Under the pieces are notes generated by a model. It saw only the letters and a list, made by a program, of their open reading frames with translations, did no database searches and was not told the DNA's origin. Made by a program: the position numbers and the translations under genes. DNA of 64,000 bases from Mycobacterium sp. MYCO198283 (lineage in GTDB: Bacteria; Actinomycetota; Actinomycetes; Mycobacteriales; Mycobacteriaceae). Of this stretch, positions 34,571-47,577 are shown one piece after another (within the stretch, counting starts at the first letter, position 1; the number at the start of each line of letters is the position of its first letter). Where the stretch lies: the NCBI RefSeq assembly GCF_021213805.1, contig NZ_JAJQJI010000007.1, positions 186,001-250,000 on the forward strand, in the 5' to 3' direction.

Positions 34571-34888
34571 TCAGGAGTTGTCGAACTTCTCCAGCAGCGC
34601 CTTGCGTTGGCGGTCGCCGAGGCCGCGCAGCCGGCGGGTGGGGGCGATCTCCAGCTCGGTCATGATCTCCTGCGCCTTGACCTTGCCCACCTTGGGCAGG
34701 GCCTCCAGGAGCGCCGACACCTTCATCTTGCCGAGCACCTCGTCGGTCTCGGCGTCCTGCAGAACCTGCTTGAGGTTGGTGCCGCCGCGCTTGAGCCGGT
34801 CCTTGAGTTCGGCGCGCGCCCGACGGGCGGCAGCAGCCTTCTCCAACGCGGCCGCGCGCTGCTCGTCGGTCAACTGGGGAAGGGCCAC
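34571..34888 (-). CDS. mihF: Mycobacterial integration host factor
   Basis: 105 aa. Nucleoid-associated DNA-binding protein essential in mycobacteria and needed for L5 phage integration. [16 protein letters not shown] start; [31 protein letters not shown] with the helix-two-turn-helix [20 protein letters not shown] 34888 with GGAGGAACCC as ribosome-binding site. This is the short form; longer open frame upstream lacks similarity. Confidence 0.96.
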   Translation of the reverse strand: MALPQLTDEQRAAALEKAAAARRARAELKDRLKRGGTNLKQVLQDAETDEVLGKMKVSALLEALPKVGKVKAQEIMTELEIAPTRRLRGLGDRQRKALLEKFDNS

Positions 34889-35318
34889 GGGTTCCTCCGT
34901 CTCGTCGTATGTCGATGCCTTGGCCAATGTTTCTCGGCCAGCGACGACGACCGTACCCACGACCACCGACGATTGCGAACAGCACCCCCGGTTCCCGGTG
35001 CCAAAACCGCAGCGTGTAGCCGTGACGCGCCGACCCGCCACGCCGGCTCGACGCCGCCGGACCCGCGTCGGCCGCGACGCCGAAACCGCCCCGAAGCAGG
35101 TGTCGGGCACCGACTTTCGCCAGCCCACGGCCCGGCGCTCGTGGCGGCGAAGGTCGAGGAGGCCACGCCGCGGCCACAGACCCAACGCGCGCGGCGGCCG
35201 CGGGCGCGCGACTCGATGCTCACAGTTCGCCCCCAGCTGCGCCCCAGCATTCGCTCATCCCCGGTTCCTACCGTCGCGACCGAAGCACCTGCTTCACCAC
35301 ACCGACGAAAAGGAGCAG
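34889..35318. other. 430-nt intergenic region between mihF and the secreted-protein gene
   Basis: No convincing gene in any frame. Contains a candidate minus-strand -10 for mihF (TACGGT, 34950-34955), which would give a leader of about 55 nt, and a plus-strand -10 (TACCGT, 35269-35274). In H37Rv, a PE/PPE pair occupies this position (from memory); no trace is visible here. Confidence 0.5.
35269..35274 (+). promoter_or_regulatory. -10 box of the small secreted-protein gene
   Basis: TACCGT about 45 nt before the ATG, leaving a short leader with AAAAGGAG as ribosome-binding site. Confidence 0.45.
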
Positions 35319-35606
35319 ATGACCGTGAAACACCTCGTGAGCGCAGGCCTGGTGCTGGGAGCCGTGGGTCTCGGCGGGCTGGGCCTGGGAGTGGCCACCG
35401 CCGCCGCCGACCCGGGCGCTCCGTGCGGCGGTCCGCATGGCGCGCCCTGCCAGCCGGCGCCGGCCGCCGGGCCGGAGCGCGGCATCGAACAGGCCCGCCA
35501 CGATCACCAGCCGTTCGACTACCACGGTCAGCGGGTCGTCCCGCTGCCCGCCGGCAACGGCGACGGCTGGGGGTTCTGGTTCCTCGGCCAGTGGATCCGG
35601 TTGTGA
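35319..35606 (+). CDS. Small secreted protein of unknown function
   Basis: 95 aa. Sec signal peptide: basic start MTVKH, hydrophobic Gly/Leu/Val core, cleavage after A30 (TAAA-DPG). The mature part is about 65 aa with two Cys (CGGPHGAPC), a Pro/Ala stretch and a conserved-looking Gly/Trp/Phe end (GDGWGFWFLGQWIRL). AAAAGGAG 4 nt upstream supports the start. I do not recognise a family. Followed by a perfect hairpin that overlaps the convergent pyrF stop. Confidence 0.8.
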   Translation: MTVKHLVSAGLVLGAVGLGGLGLGVATAAADPGAPCGGPHGAPCQPAPAAGPERGIEQARHDHQPFDYHGQRVVPLPAGNGDGWGFWFLGQWIRL

Positions 35607-35629
35607 GCGCCACGGCGTGACGGCGCCGG

Positions 35630-35661
35630 CACGCTGGCGTGGCCCCGGCTACGCCAGCGTG
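35630..35661. terminator. Bidirectional hairpin between the secreted-protein gene and pyrF
   Basis: A perfect 11-bp inverted repeat, CACGCTGGCGT and ACGCCAGCGTG, separated by 10 nt. It overlaps the last codons of pyrF and lies 24 nt after the plus-strand stop. There is no T tract on either side, as is common for mycobacterial hairpin terminators. Confidence 0.6.
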
Positions 35662-36458
35662 TCGCGCACCCTCTCGGCGGCCGCCCGCAGCGCGCACACG
35701 TCCGGCCCCGCGCGCAGGATGTCCCGCGAGACCGTCGGCAGCAGCATGCCGGGCGGCAGCTCCCAGGCCCGCAGGTGCTCGACGGCGCCGCCCTGGGCAC
35801 CGATGCCGGGAACCAGCACGGGCCCGTTGAGGTGGGCCAGCCGCGGCGGCGCGGCGACCGTCGCACCGACGACGACGCCCGTCGACCCCGGGTCCGGCGC
35901 CGCCGCCGCATTGCGCTGCGCGGCGGCATCGACGATCGACTGCGCGACCGTGCCGTTGCCCACCGCGGCGTGCTGCACGGTGGCGCCCTCGGGGTTGGAG
36001 GTGGCGGCCAGCACGAACACACCCCGGTCGGTGGCGTCGGCGGCCGCCAGCAGCGGTGTCAGCGAGCCGAAGCCGAGATACGGCGACGCGGTGACGGCGT
36101 CGGCCGCCAGCGGCGAGTCGCCCGCCCACGCGGCGGCGTAGGCGGCCATCGTCGACCCGATGTCGCCGCGCTTGGCGTCGGCGATCACCAGCACCCCGGC
36201 GTGACGCAGCGCCGCGATCGTGCGCTCCAGCACCGCGTACCCCGCCGACCCGTAGGCCTCGTAGAAGGCGACCTGCGGCTTCACGGCGGCGCAGCCGGCG
36301 AACGCCTCGACGCAGGCGTCGCTGAACGCCGCGAGCCCGTCGACGTCCACCGGCAGGCCCCACGCCCGCAACAGCTCCGGATGCGGGTCGATGCCCGCAC
36401 ACAGCGGGCCGCGGGCCGCCATCGCCCCGGCCAGCCGGACGCCGAAGCGGCCCGCCAC
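35649..36458 (-). CDS. pyrF: Orotidine 5'-phosphate decarboxylase
   Basis: 269 aa, the long type-2 form of actinobacteria. Forms UMP. Active-site [11 protein letters not shown] with the catalytic Lys/Asp set, plus [14 protein letters not shown] near residue 15, [11 protein letters not shown], and [11 protein letters not shown] (phosphate). GTG at 36458 is one nucleotide after the carB TGA, so it ends the pyr operon. Confidence 0.96.
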   Translation of the reverse strand: MAGRFGVRLAGAMAARGPLCAGIDPHPELLRAWGLPVDVDGLAAFSDACVEAFAGCAAVKPQVAFYEAYGSAGYAVLERTIAALRHAGVLVIADAKRGDIGSTMAAYAAAWAGDSPLAADAVTASPYLGFGSLTPLLAAADATDRGVFVLAATSNPEGATVQHAAVGNGTVAQSIVDAAAQRNAAAAPDPGSTGVVVGATVAAPPRLAHLNGPVLVPGIGAQGGAVEHLRAWELPPGMLLPTVSRDILRAGPDVCALRAAAERVRDTLA

Positions 36459-36459
36459 G

Positions 36460-39801
<3,342 letters not shown>

Positions 39802-39822
39802 TCAGCGCACCCCCGCCGCGGT

Positions 39823-39882
39823 GCGAGCGTGCGCCGCGGTACGGGATGTGCGGCGTGTCGCGGTGCAGACACGCACGCTCGC
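39823..39882. repeat. Inverted repeat in the carA-carB intergenic region
   Basis: Arms GCGAGCGTGCG (39823-39833) and CGCACGCTCGC (39872-39882), an 11-bp perfect inverted repeat with a 38-nt GC-rich interior that itself contains short repeats (CGCGGTGC twice). It fills most of the only sizeable gap inside the pyr operon. It resembles dispersed mycobacterial intergenic palindromes. Confidence 0.7.
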
Positions 39883-39893
39883 GGGAACCGGGC

Positions 39894-41015
39894 TCACTTC
39901 TCCCCTTCCATCAGGTCGACGAACTGGTCGAACAGGTAGTTGGCGTCGTGCGGGCCGGCGGCGGCCTCCGGGTGGTACTGCACCGAGAACGCCCGCCCGT
40001 CGAGCAGCCGCAGCCCCTCGACCACCCCGTCGTTGGCGCAGGTGTGGCTGACGACGGCCCGGCCGAACGGCGTGTCGAACTCCTCGCCCGCCTCGCCCTC
40101 CAGCGCGAAGCCGTGGTTCTGGGCGGTGATCGCCACGCTGCCGGTGGCGTGGTCGATCACCGGCACGTTGATGCCGCGGTGCCCGAACGTCATCTTGTAG
40201 GTCGAACGGCCGAGCGCCCGCCCCAGCAGCTGGTTGCCGAAGCAGATGCCGAACAGCGGGATGCCGGCGTCGAGCACCTGCTGTGTGACGCCGACGATGT
40301 GGTCGGCGGTCGCCGGGTCGCCGGGCCCGTTGGACAGGAACACGCCGTCCGGGTTGAGCGCGACCACCTCGTCGAATGACGCGCCCGACGGCAGCACGTG
40401 GCAGCGGATGCCGCGGCGGGCGAAGTTGCGCGGCGTGTTGGTCTTGATGCCGAGGTCGAACGCGGCGACCGTGAGCCGGTGCGGCCCGTCGGGATCCACG
40501 ACGTAGCCGCTGTCGGTGCTGACCTCGCCGGCCAGGTCGGCGCCCAGCATCGCCGGCTGCGTGCGCACCCGCTCCAGCAGCTCGTCGGTGGATGCCAGCG
40601 CGGCTCCGGAGAAGATGCCGGCCTTCATCGAGCCGCGGCTGCGCAGATGGCGCACCGCGGCGCGGGTGTCGATGCCGGCGATGCCGACGATGCCCTGCCG
40701 CGTCAGCTCCTCGTCGAGCGTGGTCGTCGACCGCCAGTTCGACGGCCGCGGCGACGGGTCGCGCACCGCGTAGCCGGCCACCCAGATGCGGTCGCCGCGG
40801 CTCTCGGCGTCCTCGGTGTTCCAGCCGGTGTTGCCGATCTGCGGCGCGGTGGCCACCACGATCTGCCGGTGGTAGCTGGGATCGGTCAGGGTCTCCTGAT
40901 AGCCGGACATGCCGGTGGAGAACACCGCCTCCCCCAGCGTCTGGCCCACCGCACCGAACTCGGTGCCGGTGAACACCCGGCCGTCCTCCAGAACGAGGAG
41001 CGCTTTTCCGGTCAC
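39894..41015 (-). CDS. carA: Carbamoyl-phosphate synthase small (glutaminase) subunit
   Basis: 373 aa. N-terminal CarA domain ([11 protein letters not shown]) and class I glutaminase with the nucleophile Cys in [11 protein letters not shown] and the catalytic His-Pro-Glu in [13 protein letters not shown] at 41015 chosen because it overlaps the upstream TGA (GTGA) and matches the family start; an ATG seven codons earlier would lie inside the preceding gene. Confidence 0.96.
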   Translation of the reverse strand: MTGKALLVLEDGRVFTGTEFGAVGQTLGEAVFSTGMSGYQETLTDPSYHRQIVVATAPQIGNTGWNTEDAESRGDRIWVAGYAVRDPSPRPSNWRSTTTLDEELTRQGIVGIAGIDTRAAVRHLRSRGSMKAGIFSGAALASTDELLERVRTQPAMLGADLAGEVSTDSGYVVDPDGPHRLTVAAFDLGIKTNTPRNFARRGIRCHVLPSGASFDEVVALNPDGVFLSNGPGDPATADHIVGVTQQVLDAGIPLFGICFGNQLLGRALGRSTYKMTFGHRGINVPVIDHATGSVAITAQNHGFALEGEAGEEFDTPFGRAVVSHTCANDGVVEGLRLLDGRAFSVQYHPEAAAGPHDANYLFDQFVDLMEGEK

Positions 41016-41530
41016 GCCGCTTCCCCCAGCCATGTCGCATAGTCCTGTTCGTCGTCGCCGCGGAAGCCGGTGTCGATCTCGGTGCCGGACGGCAGGCGCC
41101 AGCGGATCGCCAAGATGCCGTCGTGGGTGAGCACCTTGCCCGCGAGCCGGCGTTCGGCGCGGATCTCGGTGATCGACTCGTCGGGAATCCAGATCGGCGT
41201 CCCGCCGCTGCGCTGCACCATGATGCCCTCCGGATACCGCGTGAGCACCGCCTTGGTGCGATACCCCAGGTCGCCGACCGCGACCCGGTCCAGCCACGCC
41301 GGCGAGCCCGGCGTGGACCCGACCAGCGTGCTGCCGACGTAGAGCCCCCGCGTCGGCGCGATGATCGCCGGCCCGACGGTGTCGGGCAGCGGGGGCAGGC
41401 TGCCGATGGCCTCGACCTGGCGCTGCGCGCGCCGCATCCAGCCGCGCAGCATCTGCCGGATCACGACGCCGATCACCAGGACCAGCACGGCCGCCATGAC
41501 CAGCGACGCGACGAGCGTTCCGGTGTTCAC
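41012..41530 (-). CDS. Membrane-anchored protein of the pyr operon (Rv1382-like)
   Basis: 172 aa. One N-terminal membrane helix (residues 5-27), a basic stretch [10 protein letters not shown], and a soluble beta-rich domain ([53 protein letters not shown]) reminiscent of PH-like folds. Conserved between pyrC and carA in mycobacteria, but with no known function. GTGA overlaps at both ends couple it to pyrC and carA. Confidence 0.85.
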   Translation of the reverse strand: MNTGTLVASLVMAAVLVLVIGVVIRQMLRGWMRRAQRQVEAIGSLPPLPDTVGPAIIAPTRGLYVGSTLVGSTPGSPAWLDRVAVGDLGYRTKAVLTRYPEGIMVQRSGGTPIWIPDESITEIRAERRLAGKVLTHDGILAIRWRLPSGTEIDTGFRGDDEQDYATWLGEAA

Positions 41531-42822
41531 AGCGGCTCCGCTTTCCCGTTCCGCGCCGTCACCCGGCCGCGCAGCAGCGTCGCGGTGACCACGGCGGGCA
41601 GCGTCATGGCCTCGTACGGCGTGTTCGACGCACGGCTGGCCAACGCGGCACCGCGCACCGACCAGGTCGCGTCGGCGTCGACGACGGTCAGGTTGGCCGG
41701 CTCCCCGACCTCGATCGGCCGGCCCTGGTCCGGCAGGCCGGCGATGCGGGCCGGGTTCTCGCTCATCACCCGCGCGACGCCCCGCCAGTCGAGCAGCCCG
41801 GGCGCCACCATCGTCTGCACCACCACCGACAGCGCGGTCTGCAGCCCGAGCATGCCGGGCCGCGCGGCCGCGAACTCCACGCACTTCTCGTGCTCGGCGT
41901 GCGGCGCGTGATCGGTGGCCACGCAGTCGATCACGCCGTCGGCGAGCGCCCTGCGCAGCGCGACCGCGTCGTCGGCCTCGCGCAGCGGCGGGTTCACGCG
42001 GTTGACGCCGTCGTAGCCGGCGAGCCGCGAGTCGTCGAGCAGCAGATGGTGCGGTGTCACCTCGGCGGTGATGGCGATGCCCTGCTCCTTGGCCCACCGG
42101 ACGATCTCCACGGTGCCCGCCGTCGAGGCGTGGCAGATGTGGATGCGCGCGCCGGCGTCGCGGGCCAGCAGCGCGTCGCGGGCGACGATCGACTCCTCGG
42201 CGGCGCGCGGCCAGCCGGCCAGCCCGAGCCGGGCGGCGTTCGGCCCCTCGTGGGCGACGGCGCCGGCGGTGAGCCGCGGCTCCTCGGCGTGCTGGGCGAC
42301 CAGCACGCCCAGCCCGGTCGCGTACTCCAGCGCGCGGCGCATCACCAGCGGGTCGGCCACGCAGCTGCCGTCGTCGGAGAACATCCGCACCTGCGCTTCG
42401 CCGGCGGCCATCAGCCCCATCTCGGTGAGCTGCTGACCGGCGAGCCCGACCGTGACGGCACCGACCGGGTGCACGTCGACCAGCCCGACCTGCCGGCCGC
42501 GCCGCCACACGTGGTCGGTGACGACGACGGAGTCGGCGACCGGCTCGGTGTTGGCCATCGCGAACACCGCCGTGTACCCGCCGAGCGCCGCGGCGGCCGA
42601 ACCGGTCTCGATGTCCTCGGCGTATTCGCGGCCCGGTTCGCGCAGGTGGGTGTGCAGGTCGATGAACCCGGGCAGCAACACCTGGCCCCGGGCGTCGATC
42701 ACGTCGGCGTCGTCCGGGATCGACAGCTCGGCGCCGATCCCGGCGATCTGGCCGTCGGCGACCAGCACGTCGACCGGCTCGCCCTCGCCGTACGGGCGAA
42801 CCCCGGTGATCAGCGTGCTCAT
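41527..42822 (-). CDS. pyrC: Dihydroorotase
   Basis: 431 aa, class I. Closes carbamoyl aspartate to dihydroorotate. Metal site [10 protein letters not shown] near residue 55, further His in HICHAST and the catalytic Asp in [17 protein letters not shown] is typical of the family C-terminus. The ATG overlaps the pyrB stop (ATGA). Confidence 0.97.
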   Translation of the reverse strand: MSTLITGVRPYGEGEPVDVLVADGQIAGIGAELSIPDDADVIDARGQVLLPGFIDLHTHLREPGREYAEDIETGSAAAALGGYTAVFAMANTEPVADSVVVTDHVWRRGRQVGLVDVHPVGAVTVGLAGQQLTEMGLMAAGEAQVRMFSDDGSCVADPLVMRRALEYATGLGVLVAQHAEEPRLTAGAVAHEGPNAARLGLAGWPRAAEESIVARDALLARDAGARIHICHASTAGTVEIVRWAKEQGIAITAEVTPHHLLLDDSRLAGYDGVNRVNPPLREADDAVALRRALADGVIDCVATDHAPHAEHEKCVEFAAARPGMLGLQTALSVVVQTMVAPGLLDWRGVARVMSENPARIAGLPDQGRPIEVGEPANLTVVDADATWSVRGAALASRASNTPYEAMTLPAVVTATLLRGRVTARNGKAEPL

Positions 42823-43769
42823 GCGCCGACCGCCGCATCGCTACCCACCAGCAGGTGGAACAGCACCGCCATCCGCACATGCACTCCGTTCGAGACCTGT
42901 TGCAGCACCGCCGATTGCGGCGAGTCGGCCACCGAGTGGGCGATCTCCATCCCGCGCAGCATCGGTCCGGGATGCAGCACCACCGCGTGGCCCGGCAGCA
43001 TCGCCTGGCGGCGATCCGACAGCCCGTAGAGCACCGAGTACTCGCGCGCCGAGGGGAAGAAGCCGCCGTTCATCCGCTCGGCCTGCACGCGCAGCATCAG
43101 CACGGCGTCGGCGGCGGGCAGCTCGGCGTCGAGGTCGTGCGACACCGTCACCGGCCAGCCGGCCACCCCCACCGGCAGCAGCGTCGGCGGCGCGACCAGC
43201 ACCACCTCGGCGCCCAGCGTCGCGAGGAGCATCACATTCGAGCGGGCGACCCGGCTGTGCAGGATGTCGCCGACGATCACCACGCGGCGGCCCTCGATGC
43301 CGCCGAGCCGCTGCCGCAGCGTCAGCGCGTCAAGCAGCGCCTGCGTCGGGTGCTCGTGGGTGCCGTCACCCGCGTTGATCACACTGGGTCCGGAGCCGTC
43401 CGGCTCCGCCGTCCAGGACGAAAGTTGCTGCGCCGCACCGGATGCCGGATGCCGGATGATCAGCGCGTCGGCGCCGGCGGCCCGCAGCGTCAGCGCCGTG
43501 TCGCGCAGCGACTCGCCCTTGCTCACCGACGAGCTCGACGCGCTGACGTTGATGACGTCGGCGCTCATCCACTTGCCGGCCACCTCGAACGACACCCGGG
43601 TGCGGGTGGAATTCTCGTAGAACATCGTGATCACGGTGCGGCCGCGCAGCGTGGGCAACTTCTTCACCTCGCGGCCCAGCAGCGCCTCCCGGAAGTGGTC
43701 GGCGTCGTCGAGGATCGCCAGCGCCTCGTCGCGGCTCAGGTCGCCGGCCGCCAGCAGATGACGAGTCAT
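42819..43769 (-). CDS. pyrB: Aspartate carbamoyltransferase catalytic subunit
   Basis: 316 aa. Carbamoyl-phosphate site [14 protein letters not shown] near residue 45 and aspartate site [22 protein letters not shown] and [17 protein letters not shown] are also seen. ATG 43769 matches the family start ([11 protein letters not shown]). The longer open frame runs into repeat sequence separating it from pyrR. No pyrI-type regulatory subunit is adjacent. Confidence 0.97.
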   Translation of the reverse strand: MTRHLLAAGDLSRDEALAILDDADHFREALLGREVKKLPTLRGRTVITMFYENSTRTRVSFEVAGKWMSADVINVSASSSSVSKGESLRDTALTLRAAGADALIIRHPASGAAQQLSSWTAEPDGSGPSVINAGDGTHEHPTQALLDALTLRQRLGGIEGRRVVIVGDILHSRVARSNVMLLATLGAEVVLVAPPTLLPVGVAGWPVTVSHDLDAELPAADAVLMLRVQAERMNGGFFPSAREYSVLYGLSDRRQAMLPGHAVVLHPGPMLRGMEIAHSVADSPQSAVLQQVSNGVHVRMAVLFHLLVGSDAAVGA

Positions 43770-43783
43770 CGCTGAGCCCGTCC

Positions 43784-43805
43784 GCTCTTCGCGCAAGCGC
43801 TCATC
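43784..43805. repeat. Short interspersed repeat, copy 3 (pyrR stop / pyrB leader)
   Basis: On the minus strand this reads GATGAGCGCTTGCGCGAAG followed by AGC. The pyrR stop TGA lies within the first bases, the same arrangement as after zwf. It occupies the 31-nt pyrR-pyrB gap. Confidence 0.75.
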
Positions 43806-44379
43806 GCTGCGGCCCTCCGTGCGGTGCGATCCAGATCCCGTCGACGCCGTCGTCCTCGGCGAGCCGCACCTTGACGTTCTCGCTGCGCGAGGTCGGCACG
43901 TTCTTCCCCACGTAGTCGGCGCGCACCGGGAGCTCGCGGTGGCCGCGATCCACCAGCACCGCCAACTGCACCGCCTTCGGCCGGCCGATGTCGCGCAGCG
44001 CGTCGAGCGCGGCGCGCACCGAGCGTCCGGTGTAGAGCACGTCGTCGACCAGCACCACCAGCGCGTTGTCGATGCCGCCGGCGGGGATGACGGTGTCCGC
44101 CAACGGCCGCGGTGGCTTGTTGGCCAAATCGTCGCGGTACAGCGTGATGTCGAGGGCGCCGTGCGCGACGGTCACGCCGGCGAACTCGGCGATCTTCGCC
44201 GCCAGCCGGGCCGCCAGCGTCACGCCGCGGGTCGGGATGCCGAGCAGGACGACGCGCGGGGCGTCGGCGCCGCCGTCCAGGGCGGTCTTCTCGATGATCT
44301 GATGCGCGATGCGGGAAATGGTGCGGCCGACGTCGGCTGCGGTCATCAGCTCCCGGTCGGGGTTGTCAGGATTGCCCAC
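43801..44379 (-). CDS. pyrR: Bifunctional pyr operon regulator / uracil phosphoribosyltransferase
   Basis: 192 aa. PRPP loop [21 protein letters not shown] (here [13 protein letters not shown]) and [17 protein letters not shown]-binding regulator that senses UMP/UTP; weak UPRTase. GTG 44379 lies 11 nt after GAAGGAGGT. That ribosome-binding site is part of a PyrR-binding hairpin, so PyrR should repress its own translation and that of the coupled operon, as shown for M. smegmatis. Confidence 0.96.
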   Translation of the reverse strand: MGNPDNPDRELMTAADVGRTISRIAHQIIEKTALDGGADAPRVVLLGIPTRGVTLAARLAAKIAEFAGVTVAHGALDITLYRDDLANKPPRPLADTVIPAGGIDNALVVLVDDVLYTGRSVRAALDALRDIGRPKAVQLAVLVDRGHRELPVRADYVGKNVPTSRSENVKVRLAEDDGVDGIWIAPHGGPQR

Positions 44380-44390
44380 GCGCGACCCGG

Positions 44391-44430
44391 ACCTCCTTCT
44401 CCGCCTCACGGGACGGATCGTTAAAGGACG
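44391..44430 (-). promoter_or_regulatory. PyrR-binding leader hairpin sequestering the pyrR ribosome-binding site
   Basis: The minus-strand leader contains TCCTTTAA, then CCGTCCCGTGAGGCGG, then AGAAGGAGGT. The GUCCcGuGAGGC loop matches the PyrR binding-loop consensus. The flanking UCCUU pairs with AAGGA of the Shine-Dalgarno, so the hairpin hides the ribosome-binding site. No attenuator hairpin with a T run is visible, pointing to translational control. Confidence 0.8.
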
Positions 44431-44444
44431 TCGAACTGCCGGGC

Positions 44445-44450
44445 AGCCTA
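44445..44450 (-). promoter_or_regulatory. -10 box of the pyr operon
   Basis: TAGGCT on the minus strand about 15-20 nt before the leader hairpin. Transcription would start near 44438 and include the whole hairpin. Confidence 0.55.
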
Positions 44451-44512
44451 TCAGGCGTCACCCACGACACCCCGCCGTACCGCCTCGACGAGCTGCACGG
44501 GATGCTGAGCCG

Positions 44513-45715
44513 GTGACGCTCGACCGCAACCGCGCCGCCATCGAGCAGGTCGTCGACGCCGGCCTGCTCTCCGGTGCGGTGACCCTCGTATGGCACCGCG
44601 GAAACGTCGTGCAGGTCAACGAGATCGGGCACCGCGACGTCGGCACGCGCGCACCGATGCAGCGCGACACCATCTTCCGCATCGCCTCGATGACCAAGCC
44701 GGTGACCGTCGCCGCCGCGATGACGCTGGTCGAGGAAGGCCGGCTGGCGCTGACCGATCCCGTCACCGAGTACCTGCCGGAGCTCTCCGACATGCGGGTC
44801 CTCGACGAACCCGGCGGCGAGCTGGACCGCACCCATCCGGCGCAGCGGGCGATCACGGTCGACGACCTGATGACCCACCGCAGCGGGCTCGCCTACTTCT
44901 TCTCCGTCCCCGGGCCGCTGGCGCGCGCCTACGGCCGCATCTCCGCGCGCCAGGACCCCGCCGCCTGGCTTGCCGAGGTCGCCGAGCTGCCGCTGCACCA
45001 TCAGCCGGGCGAGAAGATGACCTACAGCGTGGCCACCGACGTGCTCGGCATCCTGGTGGAGCGGCTGACCGGCGCGACGCTGCACGACGTCCTCGTCGAG
45101 CGGATCCTCAAACCGCTCGGCATGGCCGACACCGGCTTCTACGTCAGCCCGCAGGCCCGCGGGCGCGTCGCGACGATGTACCGGCTCGACGGCGACACGC
45201 TGCGCGACGACGCGATGGGCCCGCCCGCGGTCAAGCCGCCGCGGTTCTGCATGGGCGGCGCCAACCTGTACTCCACCGCCGACGACTATCTGCGGTTCGC
45301 CCGCATGCTGCTGGGCGGCGGCGAGGTCGACGGTGTTCGGGTGCTCACGCCGGACTCGGTGACCGCCATGCGCACCGACCGGCTCACCGCCGACCAGAAG
45401 CGCCACCCCTTCCTCGGCATGCCGTTCTGGGTGGGCCGGGGCTTCGGGTTGAACCTCTCGGTGGTCACCGACCCGGTGCAGGCGCAGCGGCTGTTCGGGC
45501 CCGGCGGTCGGGGCACCTTCGGCTGGCCGGGCGCATACGGCACCTGGTGGCAGGCGGACCCGGAGAACGACCTGATCCTGCTCTACCTCGTGCAGAACAT
45601 GCCGAACTTCGGCGCCGACGCAGCTGCCGCGATCGCCGGCAACACCTCGCTGCTGCGGCTGCAGGCCGCGCAGCCGAAATTCGTCCGGCGCACCTACGCC
45701 GAACTCGTGGGCTGA
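44513..45715 (+). CDS. Serine hydrolase of the beta-lactamase/class C penicillin-binding-protein family
   Basis: About 400 aa. SxxK motif S59-M-T-K62 (RIASMTKPV), Tyr motif region MTYSVATDVLG, and a GTFGWPGAYGT segment near the C-terminus in the place of the HGG/KTG motif. Such proteins are mostly esterases. No signal peptide, so cytoplasmic. GTG 44513 is chosen because homology begins with ATLDRNRAAIEQ-like residues and GATGCT lies six nt upstream as a weak -10. The substrate is not predictable. Opens the accessory segment. Confidence 0.88.
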   Translation: MTLDRNRAAIEQVVDAGLLSGAVTLVWHRGNVVQVNEIGHRDVGTRAPMQRDTIFRIASMTKPVTVAAAMTLVEEGRLALTDPVTEYLPELSDMRVLDEPGGELDRTHPAQRAITVDDLMTHRSGLAYFFSVPGPLARAYGRISARQDPAAWLAEVAELPLHHQPGEKMTYSVATDVLGILVERLTGATLHDVLVERILKPLGMADTGFYVSPQARGRVATMYRLDGDTLRDDAMGPPAVKPPRFCMGGANLYSTADDYLRFARMLLGGGEVDGVRVLTPDSVTAMRTDRLTADQKRHPFLGMPFWVGRGFGLNLSVVTDPVQAQRLFGPGGRGTFGWPGAYGTWWQADPENDLILLYLVQNMPNFGADAAAAIAGNTSLLRLQAAQPKFVRRTYAELVG

Positions 45716-45795
45716 CGCCGGTCCGTAAGGATCGCGTCACCGGGCGGTTCGGCGTCGGCCGGTTTCTGGCCGCGGGCAGCGGGTAGCTCAGCCGC

Positions 45796-46008
45796 ATGGG
45801 ATTTCAGGTGACCGAAGTACAGAAGAGCCTCGGCGGTTTCGACTACCCCGGATCGGCGGAGGACCTTGCCAAGCACGCCGAGAGCAACGGCGCCGACAAG
45901 GAGCTGGTCGAGGCACTGCGCGGGCTCAAGAAGGACAGCTTCGACGGCCCGAATGCCGTGATGTCGGCGCTCGGCGACGCCGACGCGCTCGGCGGATCGA
46001 CCTCGTGA
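45796..46008 (+). CDS. DUF2795 domain-containing protein
   Basis: 70 aa. The whole length fits DUF2795: VTEVQKSLGGFDYPGSAEDL, then AESNGADKELVEALRGL and FDGPNAVMSALG. Function unknown; family members are small and widespread in actinobacteria. The next gene starts one nucleotide after its stop, so the two are probably one transcript. TAGCTC six nt upstream of the ATG is a near-consensus -10. Confidence 0.85.
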   Translation: MGFQVTEVQKSLGGFDYPGSAEDLAKHAESNGADKELVEALRGLKKDSFDGPNAVMSALGDADALGGSTS

Positions 46009-46009
46009 C

Positions 46010-47110
46010 GTGCGGGCCGTCGGACCGGTAGCGGATCGATGGCCTGACGTCCGCCGCATCGCGGTCCTGCGCGGTGACGGGCTGGGCGATGTGCTGCTGG
46101 CCGGGCCGGCGATCGACGCGCTGGCCGCCGCCTACCCGGACGCCGAGATCGTGCTGATGTGCGCGCCCGGCAACGACCAGCTGTATCGCGGTCGGCCGTC
46201 GGCGGTGACCGAGGTGGTGCCGCTGCCGTACGCCCACGGCGTCCACGATGTGGGTGCTGGCAACGGTGAGGGCAACGATCCGCGGGCGTTCCGGGACGCG
46301 GTGTGCCGGCGGCCGATCGACCTGGGCGTGCAGCTGCACGGCGGCGGCCGGTGGTCCAATCCGTTCCTGCTGGCGCTGGCGCCGCGGTGGACGGTCGGCA
46401 CCCGCACCCCCGATGCGGCCGAGCTGACGCGCTGGTTGCCGTACCGGCCCTACCAGCACGCGGTGCTGCGCTGGCTGGAGGTGGCCGGGCTCGCGGGCGC
46501 ACCGCCGGTCACCCTCGATCCGCGCGTCGAGGTCACCGACGCCGATCGCGCCGCAGCACGGCGGGTGCTGCCGCCGTCGGACCGGCCGACGCTCGTCATC
46601 CATCCGGGCGCCCGGGATCCGCGGCGCCGGTGGCCGCCCGAGCACTTCGCCGCGGTCGCCGCCGCGTGCCTGCGCGACGGCGCCCGCGCGGTGATCGTGG
46701 GCACCGCCGCCGAGCGGACCGTGATGCGCGACGTCGCCGCCAAGGTCGACGGCATGGTGGTCGGCGGCGCGCGCCACCGGGTCACGGTGCTCGACGGCCT
46801 GGACCTGGCGGCGCTCGTCGGCGTGCTCGACGCCGGCGACGTGCTGCTCGGCAACGACAGCGGCGTCCGTCACCTCGCGCAGGCCGTCGGCACGCCCACC
46901 GTGGGGATCTACTGGATCGGCAACGCGTTCAACGCCGCGCCGCTGGGCCGGCTGCGGCACCGGGTGCTGATGTCGTTCACCACGCAGTGCCCGCTGTGCG
47001 GCCGCGACTGCACCCGCCCGGAGACGCCGCGCTGCGAGCACGACGTCCCGATCGTCGCCGACATCGCGCCCGACGAGGTGCTCGACGAGGTGCGGGAGCT
47101 GCTCGCCTAG
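46010..47110 (+). CDS. Glycosyltransferase family 9 (heptosyltransferase-like) protein
   Basis: 366 aa. GT-B fold like ADP-heptose transferases: N-terminal [19 protein letters not shown] near residue 17, [20 protein letters not shown] in the middle, and the donor-site [23 protein letters not shown]. The C-terminus carries a Cys-rich segment [19 protein letters not shown] that could bind a metal. Mycobacteria lack heptose LPS, so the acceptor is unknown. GTG is one nucleotide after the DUF2795 stop. Convergent overlap with nusB. Confidence 0.88.
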   Translation: MRAVGPVADRWPDVRRIAVLRGDGLGDVLLAGPAIDALAAAYPDAEIVLMCAPGNDQLYRGRPSAVTEVVPLPYAHGVHDVGAGNGEGNDPRAFRDAVCRRPIDLGVQLHGGGRWSNPFLLALAPRWTVGTRTPDAAELTRWLPYRPYQHAVLRWLEVAGLAGAPPVTLDPRVEVTDADRAAARRVLPPSDRPTLVIHPGARDPRRRWPPEHFAAVAAACLRDGARAVIVGTAAERTVMRDVAAKVDGMVVGGARHRVTVLDGLDLAALVGVLDAGDVLLGNDSGVRHLAQAVGTPTVGIYWIGNAFNAAPLGRLRHRVLMSFTTQCPLCGRDCTRPETPRCEHDVPIVADIAPDEVLDEVRELLA

Positions 47111-47577
47111 GGCTCGCCGCGCCGCACGGCCGCCGCGGCCGCGCGGATCTGCGGGGTCACCAGCATGACCTGCCCCAGCACGCCGTTGACGAACCCGGGC
47201 GACTCGTCGGTGGACAGCTGCTTGGCGAGCTCGACGGCCTCGTCGACCGCCACCGGTTCGGGCACGTCGTCGGCGTGCAGCAGCTCCCACACCGCCACCC
47301 GCAGGATGGCCCGGTCCACCGCCGGCAGCCGGTTGAGCGTCCAGCCCTGCAGGTGCGAGGCGATCAGGTCGTCGATGTGCGCCTGGTGCTCGGTGACGCC
47401 GCGCGCGACTGTCAGCGTGTAGGGGTTCAGCGGCGCCACATCGCCCTGCCGCCCCGCGATCCGGTTGCGGCCCTCGGCCACCTCCGCGGGCGTCAGGCCG
47501 CGCTGGTCGGCCTCGAACAGCAGGTCGACCGCCCGCTTGCGCGCCTGATGGCGTCCCCGGTCCGGGCGATCAGCCAT
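47107..47577 (-). CDS. nusB: Transcription antitermination factor NusB
   Basis: 156 aa. All-helical RNA-binding partner of S10/NusE in rRNA antitermination. [16 protein letters not shown] near residue 9, and [26 protein letters not shown], the conserved core. Overlaps efp by 8 nt, so coupled to it. TAG shares bases with the convergent glycosyltransferase stop. Confidence 0.96.
   Translation of the reverse strand: MADRPDRGRHQARKRAVDLLFEADQRGLTPAEVAEGRNRIAGRQGDVAPLNPYTLTVARGVTEHQAHIDDLIASHLQGWTLNRLPAVDRAILRVAVWELLHADDVPEPVAVDEAVELAKQLSTDESPGFVNGVLGQVMLVTPQIRAAAAAVRRGEP

Noticed and set aside
34960..35260. Possible coding region or RNA gene between mihF and the secreted protein
   Set aside because: Open frames exist in several phases but without homology, start signals or compact structure. 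No tRNA-like cloverleaf was seen.
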